Shown piece after piece: positions 1 to 10,131 of a stretch of 64,000 nt of DNA (position 1 is its first letter; every line of letters starts with the position of its first letter). The notes below the pieces were generated by a model that saw only the letters and a program-made list of their open reading frames with translations, had not been told where the DNA came from and ran no database searches. Source of the DNA: Chytridium lagenaria (taxonomy: Eukaryota > Chytridiomycota > Chytridiomycetes > Chytridiales > Chytridiaceae). Made by a program: the position numbers and the translations under genes. The DNA is taken from positions 1 through 64,000 of the forward strand of contig JAHLKC010000137.1 in the NCBI GenBank assembly GCA_025449115.1. Reading direction: 5' to 3'.

Positions 1-354
1 AGCAGGGCCTTAGGTAGAAGAGATCAGATGAGAACATGTTAAAACGGCTTATTGCGGCGATTACGAGGCCTTGTACACTACTAGGAGCGGGATGGACTCC
101 CTCCTTGACGACCCTTCCACTCTGGCGCGTTGGATCTCCGCCTGAGTATCTTTTTCCTTCCTTTTTCCTTCCTTTCTTTTATATGATTAGTTTAGAGCAG
201 AACCACAGCAACTTAAATCCCCGCTGTCACTAAAGGCAGAATAGGGCTTGACTCTTGATCTAGGAGTACTTCCTAGACGCTAGTCTTGTCACCTATTATG
301 TGGTTCTCTACCTCTGTATGCCGGGGCTTAGCAGAGGGGGCCATAGAGAGAACT

Positions 355-580
355 TCACACTTTGCTCATCTTCTTGTTGAACTCGGCCTTCTCAGGTGTA
401 ATTCCGTATTTGAAAGGGCAGCACAGGTGTTCACGATTGCCATAGGCGGGGTCTCCGTAAATGACGAAATGTTTGCCGTCCTTTGAAAGCTCCGTGTCCA
501 GCGTTTTGAGAATGTTGCTCTTCTTAAGTAGGCCACGGAACATACGCGGTGTGTCCGAGGACCTGACGGAGGCAAACTAC
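355..580 (-). pseudogene. PIF/Harbinger-type DDE transposase fragment
   Basis: About 70 residues resemble the C-terminal catalytic part of PIF/Harbinger (DDE_Tnp_4) nucleases. The match is the segment around the second catalytic Asp: VIYGDPAYGNREH, then a PF motif, then TPEKAEFNKKMSKV. In intact elements this is followed by an Arg-rich V-E-W-F-G block with the last acidic residue. Here a stop codon follows MSKV directly, and upstream the frame closes after about 20 residues. No terminal inverted repeats or target-site duplication were found, so this is a short relic and not a mobile element. The family call rests on motif resemblance only. Confidence 0.55.
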
Positions 581-983
581 TTAATACTAACCTTGGTGCC
601 AGAGGTAGGCGCGTGTGTACGTGAGAAGACCTGGACCTGGACTGGGGACAGGTTTTGGGATGGGACAACTTCTCTATCTTAATTTGTAAGACCCTCTCGC
701 TCAACATAAACATAAAAAAAGAATAAATAAACATATAAACAATGGGTATAAATGAGCGAGGGGATAAAGAAGAGATATGTACAAGATAAAACAAAATCCA
801 AGATACAAAAGGGCTGTAAACAGGGAAAACCCGACGGCGACATATATACAATGCCGTGGGAAAACCTGAATACTGTATAAGGTAAGTAAAGACTTACCAT
901 GACGAATCCTAAGACTTCGTTAGTGTACAAGCAGGAGGGGGTAAAAGGAAAAGCCGTACATATAGCATCTTGGAAATATGCTT

Positions 984-1018
984 ACTGTGAAATATCATTT
1001 TATTGAATATTTCACAGT
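984..1018. repeat. 12-bp perfect inverted repeat, 11-nt loop
   Basis: ACTGTGAAATAT at 984-995 pairs perfectly with ATATTTCACAGT at 1007-1018. It lies between the transposase relic and the DNAL4-like gene. It could be a hairpin, a palindromic binding site or a miniature-element remnant. There is no U-tract typical of a terminator, and the sequence does not decide its role. Confidence 0.6.
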
Positions 1019-1271
1019 TAACAAAACCGCGGAACAACGATAGCGACGCGACAAAGACTTGTTTGCCTGTCCATAGACAGATAGGCTGGACAGATTAAAC
1101 AGCGATTAAAATAACACATTCGATGACTACAGGCACATAAATACAATTCTCTACTTATATACATAATACACGATTCAACGTGATAATACTACTCCAATGA
1201 AAATTTAAAATCAATCAAAACAAGACAACTTGACAATTCAACAAAATCACACCACTAACACCAAAATCGGA

Positions 1272-1951
1272 ATGGCAGACGTCTCTGGCAGCAACGCCAA
1301 CCTCGCTGCAGACAAGCTGGCAGCAGCAGGTGGAGGAGGAGGAGGTGCCACTGCTGGAGGGGATAAGGCAGAGGAGAAGGATCTGCGCAAAAATTTCAAC
1401 TATCCTTTAGTTAAGGTACACATCATCATTTCAAACTATTCGGCCATTTCTTGCTTTTACCCTCTTTTATATATTTACGGAAGCTGGCGTTTGCTGGGAA
1501 GAGGGGAACCGCTGTTGCATATATTGATGAACAGGTATCATACTTACCATTTTTCTCATGGCATGTGTAGGTCTGTGATATGGTAGACGAGCTCAGGGTG
1601 GAGGCCGTTGACATGGTTGTCACCGCTGTAGAAAAACATCCTGGAAACTATGAGGTAATTAATATCACCCTCTCCATCATCCAGCCAGCTCCGAGTTTAA
1701 CACACTGTCCATAATTGTGTTTCTTTCAAATAAAAGGCCGCCGCAAAATCTGTCAAGGAACTGATGGACAAGCGTTGTGGAAGCTCATGGCATGTGGTGG
1801 TCGGGAGGGCTTTGGGTTTGAAGTGACGCATGAAATGAGGAATCTTATGTTTATGTATTTTGGAGGTAAGGTCGCTTGGAACTGGACGTTAATGAATTCT
1901 TACCTCGCTTTTGCAGGTAACATCGGGATACTAGTATGGAAGGCATCGTAA
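1272..1951 (+). CDS. DNAL4: Axonemal dynein light chain 4 (DNAL4-like)
   Basis: This is an LC8-fold light chain of axonemal (outer-arm) dynein, which moves flagella. I infer four exons: 1272-1415, 1571-1654, 1737-1865 and 1917-1951. After a Gly/Ala-rich N-terminus the protein reads FNYPLVK, then DELRVEAVDMVVTAVEK, then SVKELMDKRCGSSWHVVVG, and ends GFEVTHEMRNLMFMYFGG and ILVWKAS. These blocks match DNAL4 better than the cytoplasmic DYNLL1. The ATG at 1272 was chosen because it starts the conserved reading frame. One G is missing in the run at 1803-1805, which shifts the frame between WHVVVG and GFGFE; restoring it joins two conserved halves. Presence of this gene implies a motile flagellum. 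Confidence 0.88.
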
Positions 1952-2224
1952 TTGAACTCGTATACATGCAACAATCCTTCATACCCTCCACGATAGCCTT
2001 AGCATTTTTCGCAAGGACCGCTAAGGGTTCACTATAAGTTCTCATCAGGAAGTTCCTTTTTGGTATGATCAACAGGTACAATACTGTGCCTCTTTGTACA
2101 AATAAATGTTCAAGAAAAGGAACTTCAGAACTCAAACATATATTTATATTGAAACACTGCTGTCGCCCAAGCAACCATAAAAGACGGTTTATATCTTGAA
2201 CCACGTTAAACAAAGAAAACTCAA

Positions 2225-5109
2225 CTAAGGAGAACTAAAAAAGTAGAGAAATCTCCTTATTCGCCGCCCTAATCCGTTTATCCCGTCCACCTCCTCAATA
2301 GTAGGTGTAGGTATTCGTTCGGGCTCCTCGAAGCCATAAAAAAAGAGCTTCTCCGATGGACGAATGGGGAGAAATCCGGCATCTGGGTCTAGGGGAAGAT
2401 TTTCCTGAATGCGTCGTACTTTCTCTAAAGCAGGCTGCATACGGGCCTTAATACGTGGCGCAGCACGACCCACATTGTTTCAGGTGCGTTGTAAAGAGTA
2501 GCGTTATCACAAATCCAAATAGAGGTCACGCTGAGTTACGCTTAAGTTCAAATTGTACGTTTAAGGTATAAACAAACCTTAAATGCGGCATATGTCCGAT
2601 ACACATTTGCCTCCATCTTCTTCGCATTGTCAATAAATCCATTGGTTCCTTCACAATATCCAAATACGCCACTTCTCCGGATTAACCGGTTCAGAAAACA
2701 AGGATTTTTGATCCAACCTGCGAAAGTTTTAATCGCTGAAGGTAGAAGAAAAGTTTAACTTCCTTTTTAATCTCCTCAAGGATCGGTCGAAGAATATTTG
2801 TGACAGGTTTAAGATAAAGATAAATCAAGGTACTGAACTTGAATATGATACCGCTTCAACTTCTCCTTTTCACGTTTCTTGACAAGCTCTGCAAGCATCC
2901 GAACGCGCTCCAGGTCTTTCCGAACGTAAATAAGGATCTCGTTACGCATTGCTCGAAATTTTCGTCCTCTTTAGTAGCCGAGGCTGTCGCTGTCCATGGC
3001 TAAAATGAGGAGTTAAAAAAACCATGCAGATAACGAACACAACACACTCCTTAAAATGAAAAGATTTACGCCAGTAAGCACTCACCTCAAGATGTAATCT
3101 CCTCGACAACGGTGCCCCCCTTCTCGACTCCCTCTTTAAAGACCAATACCTGCACACCATCTCCACAAAGGTCGATTTTCTCTGATATTACTCTTAATCG
3201 TCCCCGCAATCTTCTTCGCGACCGCATAAGGCACAACCGGTATCTGCGGAGCATAATGAGATTGATGGGCACGAGCAGATCGAGAAGCAGATGACGAAAT
3301 CGCAGGCTCGTCATCCTCGGAATCCACTATCCGTCGTACATTACTCCGTCGAATCTTCTTAAATGACCGCTTCCTGCCATTTCCAGTAGCCGTAGAGTCA
3401 TCTTCGTCGTCCCCCGAGACTGGTTCTACACTGGCTTTGGATTTCGAGTCCATAGCTTGGCGAAAAGCGATAATTTCAGCCTCCATGTCGACTTTATCCC
3501 GATGTTCCTTCTATAAGTATGTCAATATAACGCACTAAAAAAAGTTGAAAAGCAAGCTCTTACCGGACAATGTCGATCGCAAATGACCGCATGCTGACTT
3601 ATCATTCACTCCGGAATGTACTCTCATCTTCATAAACAGCTTCACCTTCCGTGCGCAAGTGACATGATAAGCAACATAACAATTCTTGCTGCTGCATTGA
3701 ATACAAGCGCCTTTCCGCTTTTTGCAGATATAACATTGCTAAAACAAATATAAGCCAAGGGGAAAGTAAAGGAGACAAGAAGTCAAACTCACAAGCTTCA
3801 TCGACTCTCTGGAATAGCTTCAATAGGTTCCATGTAACGGGGTTCGCGAAGTGTGCCTCAGGATCCATTGTGCGCATATCACGTGTGCCCACCGACTCGT
3901 GTTGGTTTGCTTGAATGCGCCGCCCTCGTTTGGACAGAAATGCACGCCTGCACAATGCGTTAAGCGCAGGGTTCATAGAACAAATTTCAAAGAGCAGCAA
4001 AACTTACAACGGGTGTTTCCGGGCTCAGCATGCATTTCCGGCACAACCATTGCCCTTCAGGGATATATGGAACACCATAACATCTACCATAACCGATTAA
4101 ACTACAAAGACACTACAACTCTACCTTGATGAACCGCAAGATTACAGCCATCACAAAACACATAGCATTACTATTCTGGCGTTCTCCATCATCGCAGACT
4201 GCGCATGCTGTATCTTCTGATGATGACTCATCTCGCACGGGTTTAGGTAAATCTTTGTCTACAAAAGGGGTAGGATATATTAGTAAACGACAAAGAGATG
4301 TTAGCTTTACATACCATGTCGAACCATTCCTTTTCAAGACGATCCATAATAAGCTCAAAAACGAGTTCGGGAACAGCTGGCTCCCCAATAGTTCTGCGTT
4401 CCTCGTTAACGAGCTTGAGCCACTCCATGTCTAAGATAGTCAATCAGTCGCTAAATCCCATCAAATCCAAAGTCCTTTACCTTGCTCATCCATGTCATAC
4501 TCAATCCTCTCGCAAGCTCGCCCTCCGTCGGTTCTACATCAATAAGTAAAAATAAAAAAACCCCAAATCAGAACTCTGCTTAAACACCAAAACTGAAAAA
4601 AAAAACTCCACATAAATAATACAATTGTACCAACATATCTCACGTAATGCAACTCTGGTTTCTCAAACGTCGGTCTCTTGAACCCCGGTATCCACTCCTC
4701 TTGCGACGTATCCGCAACCTCATGTTCCGAGAATACTGCTTTCGGCACGGATTTTTGGAAAACCACATTAAGCGGTGGGAGTTCCGTCTGCATCCCCACA
4801 CCTATTGCCCATCGCACATCATCGACTTGGTCGGGTTCATTCAAAGAGGCGACGGCCCAGTCGGATGATGAGGTTGTTGATGAATTTGCGGTATCAAGTT
4901 GTTGAGATTGTTGTTCAGGATGAGATGTGGCGAGGGAGGGTAGAGGGTCAAGAAGATGGGTTGGTCGGAGGTGCTGGAAAGAGTTTCGGAGGCTGGTGTT
5001 GGTAGAATAACTAGGGTTGATGGAGGTTGGACCTCTCTAGCGAAAGCGTCTTCGTGATGGAGGTTTCTAATGGAAGTGCTTGCTCCAGCTTACCGCCTTC
5101 GTCCATCAT
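2225..5109 (-). CDS. BRPF/NTO1-like PHD-bromodomain chromatin reader
   Basis: This is a scaffold and histone-reader subunit of MYST acetyltransferase complexes (NuA3 in yeast, MOZ/HBO1 in animals). In order I see: an acidic N-terminus; an enhancer-of-polycomb-like block ([10 protein letters not shown], then [13 protein letters not shown] and [17 protein letters not shown], about 4360-4640); a PHD finger containing [12 protein letters not shown] (about 4020); the extended PHD with [20 protein letters not shown] and [14 protein letters not shown] plus CDRHCP (about 3570-3960); the [17 protein letters not shown] block (about 3090-3170); and a bromodomain with [14 protein letters not shown] and LYNAPETMW (about 2470-2680). 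Yeast Nto1 lacks a bromodomain, so the layout is closer to animal BRPF, but I see no PWWP domain. At least six one-base frame breaks occur, several in homopolymers. Start 5109 is the first ATG of the frame; an extra N-terminal exon is possible. Confidence 0.75.
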
Positions 5110-5115
5110 GTTAGA

Positions 5116-5304
5116 TCAAATGTCGACAGCTTGTTCAATCATGCTAGAGTCTACACTCGCCGTGATGGAAATGGCCGACATGGTCGCTTCTTCCGCAAGC
5201 TGCAAGCCTTCATCCAAAGCTTCACCCACTGGTACAGGTAAACCGACTGGCCTCACATCCTCTTGAGCAACTTGCTGTTCCTCAACCTGGATACACACAT
5301 CCAT
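5116..5304 (-). other. Acidic open frame upstream of BRPF, possible 5' exon
   Basis: A minus-strand frame of about 62 codons is rich in Glu, Gln, Val and Ala and looks coding in composition. It is separated from the proposed BRPF start only by an in-frame TGA at 5116-5118, and the same frame continues into the BRPF N-terminus. It may be an N-terminal part of BRPF broken by a base error, or an upstream ORF in its 5' leader. No family was recognised. Confidence 0.3.
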
Positions 5305-5582
5305 TGGCTGTGTGGTCTCCTCAGGTCTATTTATTTTATCAGTAAGCTGTAGCCCATAAGCTCTGCGAGCAATAACATTAACTTGATGCACAATCTCGTA
5401 CCAGAGATACATTATAAGAAGAATTAATGTTCCTTTCTTGCAGTAGTGTTGCATGATCATCCTCTCTTTCAAGATAAAAAAAACGTAGTGCAGTATCCAA
5501 GCCTGTGGATAGAAATACCCATCGGCTCTAGTGTCGTTATTGTAGAAAACCACCGGGTCCTAAGATAACACAAAATCATGAC

Positions 5583-6408
5583 GTGACGTGGTGCTTGCCC
5601 TTCTTTTTCTTTCTTTCTGACCACCCCCCACACTTTTTTACAGTACCCCCTTGTCTAAATCCGTCATCCTTACAAGAAAAACGCTCTTTCACAAATCACT
5701 TACCTACTTTCACACCAGCGAACGTCTCAGCAGAGACCGCATCCGTCTACTATCATCTAGTGACTGCATTAGTTGGGCAACTTAGCTTTACCAGCTTTCA
5801 GGTCGATTCAACCATTACCAGGAACATTGTGACAGAGACATAAAGTTGAGACATGTTTACCAGTGGACTTCAGTCAGATACTATAATGGAAGCACTAGCA
5901 ACAACGTTTGCGCAGGTTAGCTACACTTCAACTTTTAATATCGTTTACCTTGCCATCTCCTTCCTTCATTGCCCGGTCCGCGTCCGAATTTCGAAAAAAC
6001 CTCTAAAGCAGCCTTGTTTATTTCCCACTGCAGAGTCCGCTGCGACCTCCATCGCAAGAACATTCGGTCCCAGATGCACAAACTCTTGCTTTGGTTTCGT
6101 CAGGGAGCCCGTAGCCTTTTCTTGTGCAAGCAACCCCACCTTTAATGCAGAGATGGCTCTAACGGTTATCCCGGCTTCTTTGACTCGGTCGCGGCCAGAA
6201 ACAGGATTCCTTACTTTGTTTGTGAGTATCATTTGGAATGGCTTGCTGTTGAGCCCTCTGATCATGTGCCATCCGGACATCTCATCATGCTGTCATATCA
6301 ATCACTTTCTACCCTCTTTCTACCCTCAACACCTTGAGCAACTCTTTTTTCAATTACATTCTTGTTCTTTAGACATTACTTCAACCCTCTTCCCGATTTG
6401 CCGCGGAT
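5583..6408. other. Unresolved region with open frames on both strands
   Basis: Plus-strand frames at 5583-5843 and 5853-6410 are in register, separated only by two stops, with a plausible 5' splice site (GTGAGT) near 6219. A minus-strand frame at 5966-6280 is also open for 104 codons. Neither product shows a motif I recognise. The plus-strand reading could be the 5' part of the GPI-anchored-like gene that follows. I cannot decide which strand is coding. Confidence 0.3.
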
Positions 6409-7307
6409 GAGGCCCTCATCCATCCTCATCCCTTCACCACTCCTTAAGTCCAACCCCACGGTTGCTGCGTGCAAAGATTGAATTTTCCCATTTTCTTCCA
6501 ATCATTTTTGCACTGCCACCCCTGCCCCTTCGCAACGCCCAACACGCTTTCGAGACTAATTATTTAATAACGCGCATCAATAGACACTTCCTACGCAGAC
6601 CCTACATGTACTCTTTTCGCTCCCAACATCCAAACCTCTCCAACCGCGAAGGCAGCCTCTCGGCCATTCGCGCAGACGCACCTGCGTGACCATCCCTAAA
6701 GAGGGTGGCATTCAAACCGTCAACTCCACCTCCCTCCACATTAGGGTCACGTGCCCCGGTGCACCCGCCCAAGCTCCTAACCTCAACACTACGGATCCAG
6801 GTCTTGAAGACATTGGAGTGTTTTAACTGTCCAGAGATGCTCTGACCCTACCTGTGATCCTGTTGGTGTGTTGGACGGCGACTCTTTACGATCTGGCACC
6901 AAGACGGACTTGTTTGCCGGACGCTTTATTGGGACTTTTGGATCGTGGATTCATTGTTGGGGAGTGTCGTGTGCCTGGGGAGGGACGGGATGTCGTTTAC
7001 CCTGCACCTGGATCTCCTTTTCGTCCACCCCTGCGCCTGCACCTACTCTGGCGCCATTGGCTTGGAGGCCTAGTGTGATGGTGCCTGCTGGGAGGAGCAG
7101 ATTTGATGCGGACCGGCTGCCTCTGGAAATGCGGGGACAACTATTGTTCCGACCTTAACGGCAACTAGTGCCACGGCAAGTGTCGCTACGGCGACTGCGA
7201 AGACGACAACCAAAAAGTCTGGAGGAGAGAAAGGGATTAAGGACGGGATGTGGGGAAGGGTTGGAGTTTTGTTGGGGGTGACGGCGATCTTGGCAATGAT
7301 GGTTTAA
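6409..7307 (+). CDS. Putative secreted, GPI-anchored-like protein
   Basis: The 3' end is convincing. A Ser/Thr/Ala/Pro-rich stalk (including SSTPAPAPTLAPLAW and TATSATASVATATAKTTTKK) is followed by a terminal hydrophobic stretch, RVGVLLGVTAILAMMV, directly before TAA at 7305-7307. This layout is typical of cell-wall or GPI-anchored surface proteins. Upstream, a cysteine-containing region reads GIQTVNSTSLHIRVTCPGAP, then SDPTCDPVGVLDGDS and KTDLFAGRFIGTFGSW. The reading frame changes at least three times, for example at the T run at 6822-6825, so the N-terminus is uncertain. No clear signal peptide could be joined to it and no family was recognised. Start 6409 is only the nearest upstream ATG. 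Confidence 0.4.
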
Positions 7308-8241
7308 GCTGGTTCTTTTGTTTTTCTATTTTAAGTGAATTCTCGATCCCCTTTCCATTTGGTTTTTTGCATTTTTGAAGAGTTTTTTTTTCCCTTTTTT
7401 TCTTTAAGGGGAAAGGGAAAACTCGATTATTTTAGGGACGCTTCGAACGGCTTTAGTATGCCGTGTTTTCGAATTCCATTTATGCGAGTTTTTTTGCTTA
7501 TTGTCGTTTACCACCCTTCTTTGCCGTCGTTTGCTTTTTGTGAGCCATGGTTTTTCCTTCCACCTTTCTTGTACGTGGATCTTTTCACATAGCAAAGCAG
7601 CCGTTCAGATTGCGCTTGATATGGAGACTACATCTTTGTATTGCTTTACGGTGTCTTTTCTTTATTTTATTATTCTTTCTTTTATCAGTATTTTTCTCGC
7701 TCAGCTTTCTTTTACTCTTTTTTGTCTCTCCCTTTTAATTATTCTTTGTACCGGAAAACTTCTTTCCCCCTTTTTTTTCCTTTTCTTTTTTGTTTGCATT
7801 TTGTGGCGTCGGATCTGGCTTTTGTTGTGTATGAACAATGGCATTTAGTTTATACTTGCATTTTTGGCTTTTTGTGATGCTCTTTTTTGGGGACAGCCTT
7901 AAGGGACTGAAGCTATAACGATGTCTTGTTGGAGGTTAAGTTTAGCGAGAAAAGGGGCGATTGAAAATAGTCATGAGAATTACCCAAATTCGTCTGGTGA
8001 AAAATGTTAAAACGAAATCCCAAATGGGGTGACCGTTCATCGTTTCTACGAAAAAAAAACCTACATTTTATTTCTCCTTTTCCAATCGACATCGTCCTCG
8101 CCAAAAATTCGGGTATTCCATAATATTAACTGTAGTAGACTTCTGCCAAAGTACGTTGTTACTCTTCACCGAAGAGCTTTCGCAAGGACTAACAAATCTT
8201 GCATCAGTATTCAGCAAAATTTTCGTAGTCGAAAGAAAAAC
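7308..8241. other. T-rich intergenic region
   Basis: About 930 bases without a recognisable gene. Long pyrimidine stretches (about 7330-7420 and 7660-7800) produce Phe/Leu-rich open frames that have no conserved motif. The right end is the presumed promoter and leader of the OST4-like gene. Confidence 0.5.
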
Positions 8242-8590
8242 ATGGCTGAAGTAAAGAGGAAGAAGGATTCTGGTCCCAACCTGTACATTCTTGTGCCCGG
8301 ATTCATCATTACAAGTATCCTTGGAGTCGTCTTTGGGCCTGCTGGTAAACAGATTCACCGTATCTGGTTTGATGACCGCGATACCAGGGTAGGTGGCTTT
8401 TTGGTTCATTGGCCAGTCACTTTGCGGGCTGATTGTTGAAGAGTAAATGAATATGTTTTCTAAATATGCATGCTGGGAATACTAGATCATTACAGATGAA
8501 CAATTGGCCATCACCGTAAACATGCTTGGAGCGGTGGTATTCTTGTTGATCATTTTACACCACTACCTCGAATCCAAGAGCCGGTCATGA
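8242..8590 (+). CDS. OST4-like oligosaccharyltransferase subunit with N-terminal extension
   Basis: Two exons are inferred: 8242-8388 and 8486-8590, joining in phase after the codon at 8386-8388 (5' site GTAGGT). The C-terminal 34 residues, ITDEQLAITVNMLGAVVFLL followed by IILHHYLES, match OST4, the tiny single-pass ER membrane subunit of oligosaccharyltransferase, which normally starts at that Met-Ile-Thr-Asp. No ATG precedes ITDEQ in this exon; a TAG lies just upstream in frame. Exon 1 adds a basic N-terminus and a second hydrophobic helix (YILVPGFIITSILGVVFG). The product would be 83 residues with two membrane helices, about twice the usual OST4 length. Either this is a fusion, or an unseen tiny exon supplies the OST4 start codon. 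Confidence 0.6.
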
Positions 8591-8757
8591 ACTACCTAAC
8601 GACAAAACAGTACCAACCTTCACCGCCCGCCCTCTCCATCAATTCTCAACCTCTTTCTTCAGCGACCAAATACCAAAGCCTCACTTAAACCCCGACTGTG
8701 GATAAAAACTGGGATACACACGAGGAAATATGTCTTCAAAAAATATATCGTCATGCT

Positions 8758-9366
8758 CTAGTTCAGTCTATTCAACATATTCTTGTAGATCCTCGGCAAC
8801 TGTCTGTTCAAAGCCAGTTGCTTTGCAATATACTGGGCCATCACATCCGCGTTCATGATAGGGTTTTGAATCACATTAAGCTGTATATGAATTGGCGTAT
8901 CCCTGTATATCCTCAACGCATCCAATACACCCTCCCTTCCCGCTCTCAAAACAACAGGGCTTGTAGCTTGAATCTCATCAGATGTCAACGTTGCCCCAAT
9001 GCCTTTTGTCCTTGTCACAGCTGTTTTAGGAAGATCCTTGAAAAGAGAATGGAGGAATGCATTGCGATCGCTGGCCGAGAGGTTGGCTATCCGGAGCTCT
9101 CCACGTCCAAGGGATTTTTCGAGCTTGGATTTGGAGAAATCGAGAACAGGATTTTTGAAGCGGGGATGATTGCGGAGGTTTCTTCGGGACCAAAGAGGGT
9201 GAGGTTGACCCAGATGCCGGTGGTGGATGCGCGGATGCCGGGTTTCTGCGACGATGAAGTCTTGGAAAATATGTTTGACGTAGGCTGAGAGGATGGGGTG
9301 ACGAACGTTGGAGGGCCAGTTAAGAAGGCCCCTAAGACGAAGCGAGAGAGGGTTGCTCCGGACCAT
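8758..9366 (-). CDS. Mitochondrial small-subunit ribosomal protein uS3-like
   Basis: A single-exon frame of 203 residues starts MVRSNPLSLRLRGLLNWPS, which resembles the N-terminus of organellar ribosomal protein S3 (K-x-N-P-x-x-x-R-L). The C-terminal part, IHIQLNVIQNPIMNADVMAQ followed by YIAKQLALNRQLPRIYKNML, matches the end of the S3 KH-domain region. The bacterial C-terminal domain that normally follows is absent; a stop comes right after. In many fungi S3 is encoded in the mitochondrial genome (rps3/VAR1), so a nuclear copy would be notable. The call is by motif resemblance and could be wrong. The ATG at 9366 was preferred over upstream non-ATG starts. The gene is divergent from the PEX39-like gene, 80 bp apart. 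Confidence 0.55.
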   Translation of the reverse strand: MVRSNPLSLRLRGLLNWPSNVRHPILSAYVKHIFQDFIVAETRHPRIHHRHLGQPHPLWSRRNLRNHPRFKNPVLDFSKSKLEKSLGRGELRIANLSASDRNAFLHSLFKDLPKTAVTRTKGIGATLTSDEIQATSPVVLRAGREGVLDALRIYRDTPIHIQLNVIQNPIMNADVMAQYIAKQLALNRQLPRIYKNMLNRLN

Positions 9367-9446
9367 GACGATGTGCTTTTCAGAAAAGAGCAAAAACCAG
9401 AAATTAAACAAATCTGTGTGCTGACTTGTTTTTCTGAATGCAATCG

Positions 9447-10029
9447 ATGGAGAACGAGTTCAAGGCATTTCTGCGGTATGACTTCTCGGCAGATCCGTCG
9501 TTTGAGACGGGTTTGAAGACTATCAAGGAAAAGCTAGTGGGAAAGCCAGAGAGTGAAGTGGAGGTAGCCATTGAGAAGGCAAAGTGGTTCTACTATTCAA
9601 GGTAATAGGTTGTTTATTGTTTAAAAGTTCATTGCCATGTTTCATGCAAATGCAATAGCCTCGGATCTAAGCATCGTCTGTTATTGTAGATTCGTCAAAC
9701 CGTTTGACTATCAAGAGTACATGGCATGGAAACTGCGCACATCAGGATCCGCATTATCATCGGAATCCGCAACAGAGCAATCCGCCGCCATCGCCATGAG
9801 CCAACCCTCTATCCAAGATCTCGAAAACCCCAAATCCGAAACCACATCTTTAACCACCGACTCCCAGCCCAACTACCCCAAAACGTTTGCCGAGATTTGC
9901 GCGCTGGTTGCGCAGGGAAAGCCTATACCGGGCATTCGTCAGATCCCGAACACGTTGCATGACGTGGAGAAGCAAAGTCAGTCTATTTTGAAACCTAGGA
10001 AGAAGCCATGGGAGGAGGCCGAGCAATGA
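9447..10029 (+). CDS. PEX39: PEX39-like peroxisomal protein (YJR012C/C6ORF226 family)
   Basis: Two exons are inferred: 9447-9601 and 9690-10029, joined within the Arg codon of YYSR-FVKPF. The product is about 164 residues. The N-terminal half is helical (FKAFLRYDFSADPSFETG). The C-terminal half carries the family signature FAEICALVAQGKPIPGIRQI and then KPRKKPWEEAEQ. The GKPxPGI block and KPWE motif are the hallmarks of the YJR012C/C6ORF226 family, recently named PEX39, which is reported to help Pex7 import PTS2 proteins into peroxisomes. The middle is a Ser/Thr-rich linker. The frame is intact in both exons. Confidence 0.75.
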
Positions 10030-10131
10030 AAATCGCATGTTCTGTAAACTCATCCTCAAACCCTATTCATCCTTGTTTATCAATAATAATAAAACAATTT
10101 TTTTGGCCAGAAAACACATTCAAAGTCCAGA

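Larger units (their letters stand above)
1..1271. other. Intergenic left edge with transposon remnant
   Basis: No intact gene is visible here. The stretch holds a decayed transposase fragment on the minus strand (355-580) and a 12-bp inverted repeat (984-1018), annotated separately. The rest is AT-rich, with A/T runs near 700-760 and short open frames without conserved motifs. The final 100 bases or so are A-rich and would be the 5' leader of the DNAL4-like gene that starts at 1272. Confidence 0.5.

Noticed and set aside
366..851. 161-codon minus-strand open frame
   Set aside because: Low-complexity, pyrimidine-derived composition and no motif; it overlaps the transposase-like frame, which is supported by recognisable residues.
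5966..6280. 104-codon minus-strand frame without recognisable motif
   Set aside because: The plus strand is equally open over the same bases, and no homologous family was recognised on either strand, so no gene was called.
7501..7877. Phe/Leu-rich plus-strand frames that resemble membrane proteins
   Set aside because: They are translations of a T-rich stretch in three overlapping frames, with no conserved motif or splice structure.
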